DNA from: Saprospiraceae bacterium
Lineage (GTDB): Bacteria; Bacteroidota; Bacteroidia; Chitinophagales; Saprospiraceae
Direction of reading: 5' to 3'
Assembly (NCBI GenBank): GCA_022448945.1
Contig: JAKVCV010000001.1
Span: 344,792-408,791, forward strand
DNA: 64,000 nucleotides
In this document: one piece after another, positions 27,328-36,266 of the stretch
Layout of the letters: every line of letters begins with the position of its first letter
Position numbering within the stretch: the stretch's first letter is position 1
Position numbers and translations under genes: made by a program
Notes under the pieces: generated by a model
The model's database searches: none
Seen by the model: the letters and a program-made list of their open reading frames with translations, nothing else
What the model was told of the DNA's origin: nothing

Positions 27328-28236
27328 ATGAATTTTTGTTTAAATATCATTTGTTTTATTTTTTTTGGGTTATTTGCTTTTAGGCCAATATATTTATTTG
27401 CAGAAGATTTGAATGATCAAGTCGATGTTTCATCTTTGGACTATGTGTTTTCATCTAAGCAATCAGACTCTCTTTTTGTTAGGATTCTAAACGGACAACA
27501 ATACCTGATCCATTCACTTCAATCAGGACAAACGCTTTATTCATTAAAGAATTTTTATGGCGTTGACTTATCCGATATTTATCGGAACAATCCCAGTCTA
27601 GATCCTAATGATCTTAGCATAGGACAGAAGATTTGTATTCCAATTGCAAACAAGGCTATACATTTATTTCTGGAATCTGAAACTATAGATAATATGTTTA
27701 TCCCTATCTATTATAAAGTTAGATCATCAGAAACGCTTTATGGTATTTCTAAAATGTATTTCAGATTACCTCTTGAAATTTTTAGATCTAGAAATAAACT
27801 AATTTCTGATGAATTAAATGAAGGTCAGGTACTTCATGTTGGCTGGATAAGTAAAACAGGTATTCCTGATTCTCTAAAAATATTTACAGGATTATCTGGC
27901 GTTTTAGCTGAAGAAAGTAAAAAAAATAAAATCCTTTATGAAGAAAAGTTAAATGGGCAAAATGAAAAACTCCTTGAAGGTACTGCCTGTTGGGATAAAA
28001 CAATGGATTTATCTTCAGCGAATAAATTATATGTTTTATGTTCAAAAGTTATTAAGGGTGGCATTGTTCGGATAGAAAATCCTATGACAAAACGTTTTTT
28101 GTATGCTAAAGTGGTAGCCCAAAAACCCGAAAATTCTTTTTCTCAATCTTCTATAGTTATGCTTACACCAACTGTAGCTGAAGGCTTAGGGGGATTGGAT
28201 GCTAGATTTTATGTCAAAATGTATTATTGTCAGTAA
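27328..28236 (+). CDS. LysM-domain cell-wall-associated protein
   Basis: A 302-residue protein with a signal peptide (1-26) and two LysM repeats, at about 54-99 (LIHSLQSGQTLYSLKNFYGV, IGQKICIPI) and about 130-175 (YYKVRSSETLYGISKMYF). LysM domains bind peptidoglycan or chitin glycans. The C-terminal segment (about 235-302, VIKGGIVRIENPMTKRFLYAKVV) resembles the double-psi beta-barrel end seen in related Bacteroidota LysM proteins. No hydrolase motif is visible. It converges with the lipoprotein at 28240 with only three bases between their ends. Confidence 0.82.
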   Translation: MNFCLNIICFIFFGLFAFRPIYLFAEDLNDQVDVSSLDYVFSSKQSDSLFVRILNGQQYLIHSLQSGQTLYSLKNFYGVDLSDIYRNNPSLDPNDLSIGQKICIPIANKAIHLFLESETIDNMFIPIYYKVRSSETLYGISKMYFRLPLEIFRSRNKLISDELNEGQVLHVGWISKTGIPDSLKIFTGLSGVLAEESKKNKILYEEKLNGQNEKLLEGTACWDKTMDLSSANKLYVLCSKVIKGGIVRIENPMTKRFLYAKVVAQKPENSFSQSSIVMLTPTVAEGLGGLDARFYVKMYYCQ

Positions 28237-28239
28237 TTA

Positions 28240-28725
28240 TTAAAAACATTTCACATATAAAGGAGTTGTTTCGATCTCATTAGACCATCTTCCTGCATTA
28301 TCCTTGATTCTTATTTTATATATAATAGGGTCGTAGTAATCATTAATTGGTTGACACAATATAAGTGGGTTAGTAGGGTGAATACAACAAAATTGTGAGA
28401 CGGAAACTTCTAATTGGCCAGAAATTCCACTGACAACTCCTTGGTGTTCAATTGTTGGGATCTGATAAAACAAGGTGTCATTCGGAGTTCTTCTTGTATC
28501 TATAATTATAATGTGGCTAGTAGTATCGTTATCTCTCCCAAGATCACCATCACCATCAGTAAAGTCGAATTTAAAAGAAGTTGTTCCGCTAAGTTGTTGA
28601 ACGGTATCTTCAGAAAAGCTTGCCCAAGTTATTGTTGGTGTGTCATCATAAATAGGTGGTTTGTCACAGCTTATCCAACTTAAACAAATAACTAAATTAA
28701 TAATTAGTATTAATATCTTTTTCAT
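28240..28725 (-). CDS. Lipoprotein with DGDGD motif, paralogue of 28794-29267
   Basis: A 161-residue lipoprotein: the signal peptide ends in a lipobox with Cys20 (LSWISC-DK). The mature chain contains KFDFTDGDGDLG, an Asp-rich calcium-binding-like loop, and later CCIHPTNPLILC with several cysteines. It closely resembles the neighbouring gene in layout and motifs, and the pair looks like a tandem duplication. Function is unknown; it is probably outer-membrane or periplasmic. Confidence 0.75.
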   Translation of the reverse strand: MKKILILIINLVICLSWISCDKPPIYDDTPTITWASFSEDTVQQLSGTTSFKFDFTDGDGDLGRDNDTTSHIIIIDTRRTPNDTLFYQIPTIEHQGVVSGISGQLEVSVSQFCCIHPTNPLILCQPINDYYDPIIYKIRIKDNAGRWSNEIETTPLYVKCF

Positions 28726-28793
28726 GTCTATCTTTAGTTTGTTATATCCTTAAGATTATAGAAACAATAAGTTTATCGTTTCGTCTAATTATA

Positions 28794-29267
28794 TTAATTA
28801 CAATCTAAAGTAATTTCATTACTTTCAATAATATTGCTATAGTTCCCCTCCTGGTCTTTTATCTGTACTTCATATTTCATTATTCCTGTCGGGTACATTG
28901 TACTGCTATAACAAGAAGTAGTATCTGGGTAAATACAACATTGAGAATATACAATTATAGTTACTTCACCAGATCGACTTGAATTACTTGAGTTATTTCC
29001 TAGATAATTAGGAATTTTATATGATGCAATATTCGTTCCTGTTCTAGAATCTTTAACAAAAATATTATCTGCAGTATCAGAACCTATATTACCATCTCCG
29101 TCTGTAAATAAAAACTTTAGATAAGAAGAATCTGCACCATTTTGAGCTAAGTAACTTTTGGATACACTAACAAATTCAATAGAGGGTATCTTTGAATTTT
29201 TATCATCACAAGAAAAAAAGCCAACAATTGTTATTAGCAACAAAAAAGATGTTAATTTTATATACAT
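28794..29267 (-). CDS. Lipoprotein with DGDGN motif, paralogue of 28240-28725
   Basis: A 157-residue lipoprotein with lipobox Cys20 (VGFFSC-DD). The Asp-rich loop KFLFTDGDGNIGSD aligns with the DGDGDLG loop of the downstream gene, and the CCIYPDTTSC cysteine block and EYEVQIKDQEGNYSN-type ending also correspond, as seen in both proteins. The genes are separated by 68 bases, on the same strand. It is divergent from the LuxE-like gene, with 30 bases between the starts. Function unknown. Confidence 0.75.
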   Translation of the reverse strand: MYIKLTSFLLLITIVGFFSCDDKNSKIPSIEFVSVSKSYLAQNGADSSYLKFLFTDGDGNIGSDTADNIFVKDSRTGTNIASYKIPNYLGNNSSNSSRSGEVTIIVYSQCCIYPDTTSCYSSTMYPTGIMKYEVQIKDQEGNYSNIIESNEITLDCN

Positions 29268-29297
29268 AGAAAATCAGTGTTATTTTAAAATATATTA

Positions 29298-30299
29298 ATG
29301 AACAAGGACAATAAAGCTTTAAAGTTACAAATAAACCAGGTAAACAAAGAGACTTTTGATGAAGTTGCCTTGTCTGTTTTTAGGTATCAGTACCAAAATA
29401 ACCCTCTTTATCAAAAATTCATAAAATTATTAAAAGTATCGCCCAATGATATAAGAACAATTCAGCAAATACCATTCCTACCTATAGAGTTTTTTAAATA
29501 TCATATTATAAAAACAGGTGAATGGAACTCTCAAATGGTTTTTTCAAGTAGTGGAACTACAAAAAATTTAACTAGTAAACATCATATCCGTTCTCTTGAA
29601 TGGTATCGAGATTGTGCATTAAAAGTTTTTGAAGAATGTTATGGTTCTATTCAAGATTATATTGTTCTTGCATTATTACCTTCCTATTTAGAACGCAAAG
29701 GGTCTTCTCTTGTTTATATGATAGAGCAATTTATTGTTCGATCTTATAATCCCCAAAGTGGTTTCTTTCTATATAATACGGATGAGCTGGTACAGGTGTT
29801 GGGAGATTGTTTGAAATTCACTCAAAAGAAAGTATTGTTAATAGGTGTAAGTTATGCATTACTTGATTTTGCAGATAATTTCCCTCAAAAATTAGATAAA
29901 ATTTTAATTATGGAAACGGGAGGTATGAAAGGTAAACGTTCTGAAATGACAAAAGAGGCACTTCATAATACACTTAAAAATGCTTTTAATATAGATAGAA
30001 TCCATTCCGAATATGGTATGACTGAATTGCTATCGCAGGCTTATTCTAAAGGTAATGGTATTTTCATTCCTTCTGCAAAAATGAAAGTCCTTATTAGAGA
30101 AACGACGGACCCGTTTAATATACTTCCTTTTACTAAACCAGGAGGAATTAATGTAATTGATCTAGCAAATATCGATACTTGTAGTTTTATTGCAACAGAT
30201 GATTTAGGGACTTGTAATCAAGATGGTACGTTTAGATTACATGGAAGAATTGATGCAAGTGATTTGAGAGGATGTAATATGTTATTGCATGATAACTAG
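29298..30299 (+). CDS. LuxE-type acyl-protein synthetase domain protein
   Basis: A 333-residue protein of the LuxE/acyl-protein synthetase family, related to adenylating enzymes. The phosphate-binding loop SSSGTT is at 83-88 and a later IHSEYGMTELLSQAYSKG segment corresponds to the A5-like motif of adenylate-forming enzymes; the C-terminus reads ATDDLGTCNQDGTFRLHGR. LuxE normally activates fatty acids by adenylation and passes them to a reductase; no LuxC or luciferase genes are nearby, so this is not bioluminescence. Similar stand-alone proteins occur in many Bacteroidota, with unknown role. Confidence 0.82.
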   Translation: MNKDNKALKLQINQVNKETFDEVALSVFRYQYQNNPLYQKFIKLLKVSPNDIRTIQQIPFLPIEFFKYHIIKTGEWNSQMVFSSSGTTKNLTSKHHIRSLEWYRDCALKVFEECYGSIQDYIVLALLPSYLERKGSSLVYMIEQFIVRSYNPQSGFFLYNTDELVQVLGDCLKFTQKKVLLIGVSYALLDFADNFPQKLDKILIMETGGMKGKRSEMTKEALHNTLKNAFNIDRIHSEYGMTELLSQAYSKGNGIFIPSAKMKVLIRETTDPFNILPFTKPGGINVIDLANIDTCSFIATDDLGTCNQDGTFRLHGRIDASDLRGCNMLLHDN

Positions 30300-30410
30300 A
30301 TTATTAATTAAAGTATATATATATATTTATTTAATAAAATAATTATTAGTATTAATACCTTTTTTGTATCTTGTTTATACCTTGATTTTATCATCCTAAA
30401 AACTTAAATT

Positions 30411-30980
30411 ATGAATCAACTTTTACTCTCTTCTCAACGTTTAAAATCAAATAAAATACTTAACTCAGGCATCTTAGATGTTTTTGAACTACTCCAGCAA
30501 TATGAATTGCTTGATTGTGTCAATTTGTTAAATGATATCCCGGAGAAAGGATTGTTTTTACATTGGAATGAAGTCCTTACACCTGCCATTCCTCTTAGTT
30601 TTAAAGATTTAGTAGGGAAAAAACTTTTGGATTATAAATTTCAATATCTTGGTCAATTCAAATTTAATAATAAAGTAATTGAACCTCAAGCTGAGACATT
30701 TAATTGTGACTTTCCTGACAGAAACATTCACAATTGTAAAATTGAAAGTACTGGATGGGTAAATTGTTCCTGGTTAGTAGATTTTTTATTGAATGCCAAA
30801 GATATTCAGGAGAATAGTTTGCGCAAGGAAATGTTGTTTTGGAAAAAGGAACAAAATAATTTAGTTCTTTCATTGTCAGTAGAAGCAATGGATATGAGGA
30901 GTGCTGAGCAACAAAAATTCATTTTTGGGGAAAACTTTTCAAGTATTATTTGGCAACATAATACACTTTTTGGCAAATAG
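30411..30980 (+). CDS. Hypothetical protein
   Basis: I do not recognise this 189-residue soluble protein. It lacks a signal peptide and membrane segments and has scattered cysteines (for example NCDFPDRNIHNCKIESTGW). It is on the same strand as the LuxE-like gene, 110 bases downstream, across a TA-rich spacer, and may share its transcript. It may be lineage-restricted. Confidence 0.5.
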   Translation: MNQLLLSSQRLKSNKILNSGILDVFELLQQYELLDCVNLLNDIPEKGLFLHWNEVLTPAIPLSFKDLVGKKLLDYKFQYLGQFKFNNKVIEPQAETFNCDFPDRNIHNCKIESTGWVNCSWLVDFLLNAKDIQENSLRKEMLFWKKEQNNLVLSLSVEAMDMRSAEQQKFIFGENFSSIIWQHNTLFGK

Positions 30981-31035
30981 TATTGGGCTTAATATTTGCC
31001 CCTTATTGATAAGGCTATATAATTGTATTAATTCC

Positions 31036-32085
31036 CTAAAAAGTAATATCCGACAAATTTATCTGATATTTAACAACAACTATATTTAACTTATTTATTA
31101 AGTTAAACCGGATATTTATTGTTTTATCGACAATAATTTCTAACATTCCAAAGTTGTTTTCTATAACAGCATTACCAAGTCGGTTTTTATTGTCACTTGC
31201 AACTCTCCAACTTTTAGACAAACTACTAGAGGTAATATCATATACTGGATAAGTGTCTTTGTTTGTATATTTTGATATTTCACCATAATGCATATCCCCA
31301 GAAATAAATAATACACCATTGGCTTTAGTTGATTTAATTAGTGTCAACATTTTTTTTCGTTCATATGGAACATTTGTCCAAGATTCCCAGCCAGTGTATT
31401 CAGCTGAAAATTGATTACTTGAAGCTATAATACGAATATCTGCTTCAACTTTTAGTTTTTGCTCAAGCCAGAGCCATTGATCACTACCTAGAAAAGTTGA
31501 ATCTGGAGAGATAGTGGGTTGGTATTTGTTTTTATAGATTGTTTTATTAGTTGTTTTGGTCAGATTGTCTCTAAAAGTTCTGGTGTCCAAAAGGATAAGT
31601 TGAATTTTTATGGAGTCAAAATTAAAAATAGTCGAGCCATAAATACCATTACGTAGACGTCTGTTTGAATTGTCAGGAATGTTCCAGAAATCAAGAAAAA
31701 TTTCTTTAGATTCTTCTTTTTTAGGGTAATTTTTACCTGCATCATTTTCCCCATAGTCATGGTCATCCCAAGTAGCCATTATAGGTACTTTTTTCTTTAA
31801 TTTTTTAAAATTTGATTTTGAACCCAATTTGTCATATTTAGATTTTAAAATAGACATATCTTCGGTGTCACCGTAAATATTGTCACCCAAAAAAACAAAC
31901 AAATCTGGTTTTCGTTTACAAACGGCACCCAAAATTTCTATGTTCTTATCTTGATCAGCACATGAACCAAAAGCAATTTTGAATGATTTTGATTTTTTAT
32001 CATTGTTTAAGCTTTTAGTGATACTTCTACAGGAGGAAAATAAAAGTATGGAAATCAAAAATAGTAATTTAATGAATGCTGTCAT
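31036..32085 (-). CDS. PhoD-like alkaline phosphatase (metallophosphoesterase) lipoprotein
   Basis: A 349-residue PhoD-family phosphatase. The signal peptide ends in a lipobox with Cys19 (LLFSSC-RS). Active-site motifs in order: IAFGSCADQD (about 33-42), FVFLGDNIYGDTEDM (metal-binding Asp and Asn), ATWDDHDYGENDAGK and ISGDMHYGEIS. These are the classic PhoD/PhoX-type calcium-iron or metal ligands. It likely hydrolyses phosphomonoesters or diesters in the periplasm. Tat export is not indicated; a lipoprotein signal is used instead. Phosphate control cannot be seen in the upstream sequence. Confidence 0.86.
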   Translation of the reverse strand: MTAFIKLLFLISILLFSSCRSITKSLNNDKKSKSFKIAFGSCADQDKNIEILGAVCKRKPDLFVFLGDNIYGDTEDMSILKSKYDKLGSKSNFKKLKKKVPIMATWDDHDYGENDAGKNYPKKEESKEIFLDFWNIPDNSNRRLRNGIYGSTIFNFDSIKIQLILLDTRTFRDNLTKTTNKTIYKNKYQPTISPDSTFLGSDQWLWLEQKLKVEADIRIIASSNQFSAEYTGWESWTNVPYERKKMLTLIKSTKANGVLFISGDMHYGEISKYTNKDTYPVYDITSSSLSKSWRVASDNKNRLGNAVIENNFGMLEIIVDKTINIRFNLINKLNIVVVKYQINLSDITF

Positions 32086-32228
32086 TGAGTAAATTTTACT
32101 GTACCTGAAAGTATAGGATTAAGTGTCTAAGCAAAAGTAGTATAGATATTATAATAATTTGATTGTAAGCTATTTGTTTGTTATTAAAGAAAAAAAGTCG
32201 AAAACAACTTAAATACTTTTAGACTAAC

Positions 32229-33062
32229 TTAGTGTTTTAAGAAAATCTGACAATAATAGTATTCGTTATTTTTTGATATGGCTATTCCAATTCCAGTAAG
32301 ATTATAATCACCTTCAATATTAATTCTGTGTTCTATGCTATTCAACCAACTTTCTACAATTAATGAAGCATCTTTTTGTCCAAGAGCTACATTTTCTGCA
32401 ACGGTTGAGCCACCAATTTTTTCAATTAGCGATTCAGCTCTTTTTTTAAAACCTTTATGACTTAAAGAGATAGAACTGTTTGCCATCTTCTGTGCATGAT
32501 GAATAGCCATATTCTGTATATTAGTGTCTATCTGTAGTTCAGATAAGTTTTTTGTAATTCTATATTGATTGATTTGCTTCAATATGCTATAGTTAATTTT
32601 ATTTGTTTCTGGATCACTATAAATTAAATTGTCTTCTGATGAAAGCGCTGGTTTTTTAGATATTACAGATGGTACAAAACCCTTTACAAATATTTGTGTG
32701 AAGATATTTTCATTTGTTGTGTTTTTTATGATTGAAATTCCAGTAAGATTGTAATCTCCTTCTAAGTTTTTTTTATGCTTTTCACTTTTGATCCAACTGC
32801 TTACTACTTCTTCAGGACTTTGTTGTCCCATAGCCACATTCTCAGATACAGCAGTTCCTTGTAGTAATTTTATTAGTTCATTCGCACGTGCTTTAAATCC
32901 ATCATGTCCAAATGGAACAATTCCCTGTGCTATTTTGTTTGAATGTTTATGACAGAAGGATTGTATAGTGGAATTATAGGTTAAAATATTCAGGTTTAGA
33001 CTTGTCCTGTGTTTGTTGATTTGATTTAAAATTTCTTTTTCAAAATTAGATATTGAGGTCAT
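32229..33062 (-). CDS. Tandem CAP/SCP-domain protein without signal peptide
   Basis: A 277-residue protein made of two CAP domains. Repeat 1 (about 8-130) and repeat 2 (about 160-277) share HRTSLNL/YRITKNL, FGHDGFKARANELI/LSHKGFKKRAESLI, AVSENVAMGQ/TVAENVALGQ, and EGDYNLTGI in both. The linker (about 132-158) is short and polar. CAP domains are almost always secreted, yet the N-terminus (MTSISNFEKEILNQINKHR) is not a signal peptide, so export by a non-classical route or a cytosolic role must be considered. Function unknown. Confidence 0.82.
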   Translation of the reverse strand: MTSISNFEKEILNQINKHRTSLNLNILTYNSTIQSFCHKHSNKIAQGIVPFGHDGFKARANELIKLLQGTAVSENVAMGQQSPEEVVSSWIKSEKHKKNLEGDYNLTGISIIKNTTNENIFTQIFVKGFVPSVISKKPALSSEDNLIYSDPETNKINYSILKQINQYRITKNLSELQIDTNIQNMAIHHAQKMANSSISLSHKGFKKRAESLIEKIGGSTVAENVALGQKDASLIVESWLNSIEHRINIEGDYNLTGIGIAISKNNEYYYCQIFLKH

Positions 33063-33222
33063 TCTTTATGATTTTGATCAGGCTGAGTTCCTTTTTTGTA
33101 GAAAATTTAGGAAATCTTTTATTCTTTCAAGCTAAATGCTACAAATATACGTTATTCTTGTAAGAAATAGATTTGAAACATCATTTAGAGTATAAAATTA
33201 ATAATTTAAGATAACTTACATT

Positions 33223-33441
33223 ATGCAAATTATTGGAACCGTTAAATATCAAAACATTTCTGGTGGTTTTTGGGGGATTGTTGATACTGACGGAAATCGC
33301 TGGAAACCGGTAAAAATGCCAAAAGAATTACAGAAAGAAGATCTATCAGTGCAATTGAAAGCTAAAAAATCTGATGGGATAATTTCTATTTTCATGTGGG
33401 GAACTACCATTGATATTTTAGAGTTTAATATAATCGATTAG
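33223..33441 (+). CDS. Small hypothetical protein, beta-rich
   Basis: A 72-residue protein with an ATG start and a strand-rich sequence (QIIGTVKYQNISGGFWGIVD at the N-terminus). It resembles small one-domain OB-like or copper-binding-like barrels only in general appearance. It is divergent from the CAP gene and lies 76 bases before the subtilase. I do not recognise it. Confidence 0.55.
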   Translation: MQIIGTVKYQNISGGFWGIVDTDGNRWKPVKMPKELQKEDLSVQLKAKKSDGIISIFMWGTTIDILEFNIID

Positions 33442-33517
33442 CTTAACTAAAATTCAAATTTACACTTGTATTTTTATGCTTAATTGCTCCTTTATAACAT
33501 TTTGTAAATAAGTAAAT

Positions 33518-35068
33518 ATGCTAATTATAGTCCTTTTTTTAACATCCTTTGTTGCCCTCTCTTTTTGGTTTCTTTTTAAAGAAAGCAGTGAGATGAGATC
33601 TGTTTTTGGGAAATTATTTTTATTATTCTTATCGCTTTATCTTGGCGCATCATTTCTGATGGCTGTAGATATTTTTTCTTGGGTTACTATTATCCTGAAT
33701 TTTGCATTTCTTTTTTTTGGAGGATTTTTTCTTAATACATTTTCAAAAAGCAAGATCATATTTATTCCATTGTTATTTTTAATTACAATAGGATATTATT
33801 TTGTAGTAACAGAGATAAGGTGGCCCTTGGTTTTCTACAATCAAGAAGAGACAATTTCCAATCAATTAATAAACATTCCTGATAAATTGGATCCTGATAA
33901 CGAATTACTTTTGGAGTTAAGTAAAGGGCATGATTTGATAGAGTTAAGATCCATTATTAATAAGTATAACTTATTGTTAGAACCTGCGTTTAGAGTTCAT
34001 TCTAAAAACATTACCGATTTGGATGATTATTTTGTTGTCAATATTCCTGAGAAACAATTAGTCAATTATCATGAAATTCTAGAAGCATTTAAAAACAGTG
34101 GTTTTGTAGATCATATAGAAGCAAATGAAATCTTAAGTTTGGATCCAACTGAGCTAGTTACTTCTTCAAATATTGAAACTAGAGGTAAATATTCAGTAAA
34201 TGATCCTGATATTGATAAAGTGTGGGGTTTTGATATAATGCATGTACAGGATTTATATGATTTGTTGAGTAATCATAATGTTCAACCCAAGAAAAAAGCG
34301 CGTATAGCTATTATTGATACTGGAGTAGATGCTATGCATGAAGATATAAAAGATAATTTTGTATCTATTGGTATTGTTCACGACGATGATATTCATGGTC
34401 ATGGTACACATTGTGCAGGGATTGCAGCTGCAGTTTCGAACAATGCAAAAGGTATTGCCTCTTTTGCTCCAGATCTTAAATATATAGAAATTTTCAGTGT
34501 AAAAGTATTTGGTAAGTATGGTAATACCACACAACGTAAAATTATTGAGGGGATGCTTTTAGCTGTAGATAATAATGCAGATGTATTATCTATGTCACTT
34601 GGAGGTGTTGCTACGGCTAAATCACAGCGTGCCTATAAACAAGCTGTAAATTACGCTAACAAAAAAGGAGCTATTGTTGTTGTTGCTGCTGGGAATGAGA
34701 ATGTTGATGCTAGAAAAAGGGTTCCTGCTTGTGTTGATGGGGTTATTACTGTAGCTGCTATAAATGAAAACCTTGAAAAAGCAATTTTCTCAAATGATGT
34801 TAGTAATCTCAAAATGGGAATTGCAGCACCAGGGGTGGAAATTTATTCAACTATTCCTGATAATAATTATCAATACTTTAATGGTACTTCTATGGCAACT
34901 CCATATGTTGCAGGTTTGATTGGGTTGATGAAATCAATTCAGCCAAATCTTGATACCGATTCAGTTTATAACATGTTGAAAAACACAGGAGATATTACTT
35001 TAAGTGCAAATAAAACAGGGAATTTAATAAATCCTGTTGGAGCAATTAAAGATTTGTTAAACAAATAA
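33518..35068 (+). CDS. Membrane-anchored S8 family serine peptidase (subtilase)
   Basis: A 516-residue subtilisin-like peptidase. The catalytic triad is Asp267 (IAIIDTGVD), His295 (GHGTHCAGIAA) and Ser458 (NGTSMATPYVAGL); the oxyanion Asn392 lies in AAGNEN. Residues 1-98 contain about four transmembrane helices in place of a signal peptide, and residues about 115-210 look like an inhibitor-I9-like propeptide. This layout suggests a membrane-bound protease whose catalytic side faces the periplasm, though the topology is inferred. It shares no other protease domain. It may process envelope proteins. Confidence 0.9.
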   Translation: MLIIVLFLTSFVALSFWFLFKESSEMRSVFGKLFLLFLSLYLGASFLMAVDIFSWVTIILNFAFLFFGGFFLNTFSKSKIIFIPLLFLITIGYYFVVTEIRWPLVFYNQEETISNQLINIPDKLDPDNELLLELSKGHDLIELRSIINKYNLLLEPAFRVHSKNITDLDDYFVVNIPEKQLVNYHEILEAFKNSGFVDHIEANEILSLDPTELVTSSNIETRGKYSVNDPDIDKVWGFDIMHVQDLYDLLSNHNVQPKKKARIAIIDTGVDAMHEDIKDNFVSIGIVHDDDIHGHGTHCAGIAAAVSNNAKGIASFAPDLKYIEIFSVKVFGKYGNTTQRKIIEGMLLAVDNNADVLSMSLGGVATAKSQRAYKQAVNYANKKGAIVVVAAGNENVDARKRVPACVDGVITVAAINENLEKAIFSNDVSNLKMGIAAPGVEIYSTIPDNNYQYFNGTSMATPYVAGLIGLMKSIQPNLDTDSVYNMLKNTGDITLSANKTGNLINPVGAIKDLLNK

Positions 35069-35231
35069 GAACTTTGGCAAAATTTTTGTTAATCATATAT
35101 TATAACATGTATACCCTTTATTTTTTCACATCTTTTTTTAGTTTAATAAATAACAATATGGATTATATTTTACTTTAATTATTTAATTGTTAACGATAAC
35201 TATTTGTGAAATATATTTGAATCTTGCAGTT

Positions 35232-36200
35232 ATGAAAAAGAACTTTCTAAATATTATAATAACTCTACTTTTCCTAAGTAGTTTTATGATAGGGTGTTTA
35301 AATAACACTGAACATATACTCGATAACAAAAAAAATAGACTTGTGTACGTGGAGCCTCTAGAATATGTAGAGTCCTCAGGTGTTACAATACATGAAGATG
35401 AAGAAATGACAATCTCTGTTCCAATAGAGGAACATGAATTTAGTATTACTCGTGAAAATGGAGAAGAAAATCTAATAAACCTATCAGATGCTAATGTTAA
35501 AGAATTAGAATCATGGTGGGATAGTTTACCACAACCTTTACAGTCGAAAATTAAGAAAAACGAGATAGACATAGAAGTAGTTTCTAGTATTCGTACACAT
35601 AATGAAGATGAAATAAACCCTTTTCTTAATGATTCTCAGGTTGAAAGTACTGGTGAAACACTTGAGCAGATTATTGGTCAGGAGACTGATATGAAATATA
35701 CTGTTAATACTGTTTTAATTGATAATGGAAAGGAAATTGATGAGGGACAGCATGCTACAAATATAAGATTAGTAAAACAAGTGCCTGTAAAACTACATAA
35801 GTTTAATGCTGATATTTTTATTAGAAACCAAGAGATATCAAATGAGAATATAAGAACACTTCAATATTGGTGGATCAACTTACCTGATGATATTCGTAAT
35901 AAAATAAAACAGCAGGAATTAATGCTTGACCTGACATGTCATACAATAATTGGATTAGATGATAAATTTTCTAAAAAGAATCTAACGATTGAAGCAGAAG
36001 ATTATGTTGCTATATTGGGGGATATTCTTAATAGGATGGTTGGTTTTTACAAGATAGGTCATAAAACAATGTCTATAGCTAAAATGAATACCTATACAAA
36101 AATCGAGGAAGCTAATTTAACAAACCAGAACTTTCCTGCAAACCAATATCTTAATATTTCAATTCGGAAAAATAAAATATCTGTACCTAATCCATTATAA
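35232..36200 (+). CDS. Lipoprotein with an internally duplicated domain
   Basis: The preferred start is the ATG at 35232, giving 322 residues with a lipoprotein signal ending at Cys22 (FMIGC-LNN). The open frame continues upstream without evidence of coding. Two similar units are visible: one with NVKELESWWDSLPQPLQSKIKKNEI and one with NIRTLQYWWINLPDDIRNKIKQQEL. Each is followed by a beta strand and a helix, which recalls an OmpA-like beta-alpha-beta module, though the peptidoglycan-binding residues are not evident. Family unrecognised; function unknown. Confidence 0.65.
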   Translation: MKKNFLNIIITLLFLSSFMIGCLNNTEHILDNKKNRLVYVEPLEYVESSGVTIHEDEEMTISVPIEEHEFSITRENGEENLINLSDANVKELESWWDSLPQPLQSKIKKNEIDIEVVSSIRTHNEDEINPFLNDSQVESTGETLEQIIGQETDMKYTVNTVLIDNGKEIDEGQHATNIRLVKQVPVKLHKFNADIFIRNQEISNENIRTLQYWWINLPDDIRNKIKQQELMLDLTCHTIIGLDDKFSKKNLTIEAEDYVAILGDILNRMVGFYKIGHKTMSIAKMNTYTKIEEANLTNQNFPANQYLNISIRKNKISVPNPL

Positions 36201-36266
36201 ACATGATTTATCTGATTGTTTATAATCTTTCGTTAATATAGATATGCTTAATCAATAGTTTCAACT

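Noticed and set aside
29298-30299. Bioluminescence (lux) genes
   Set aside because: LuxE-type domains occur alone in many Bacteroidota. There is no LuxC, LuxD or luciferase in the window.
30314-30335. TA-rich microsatellite as a phase-variation switch
   Set aside because: The tract is short and interrupted and lies between genes of unknown function; nothing supports slippage control.
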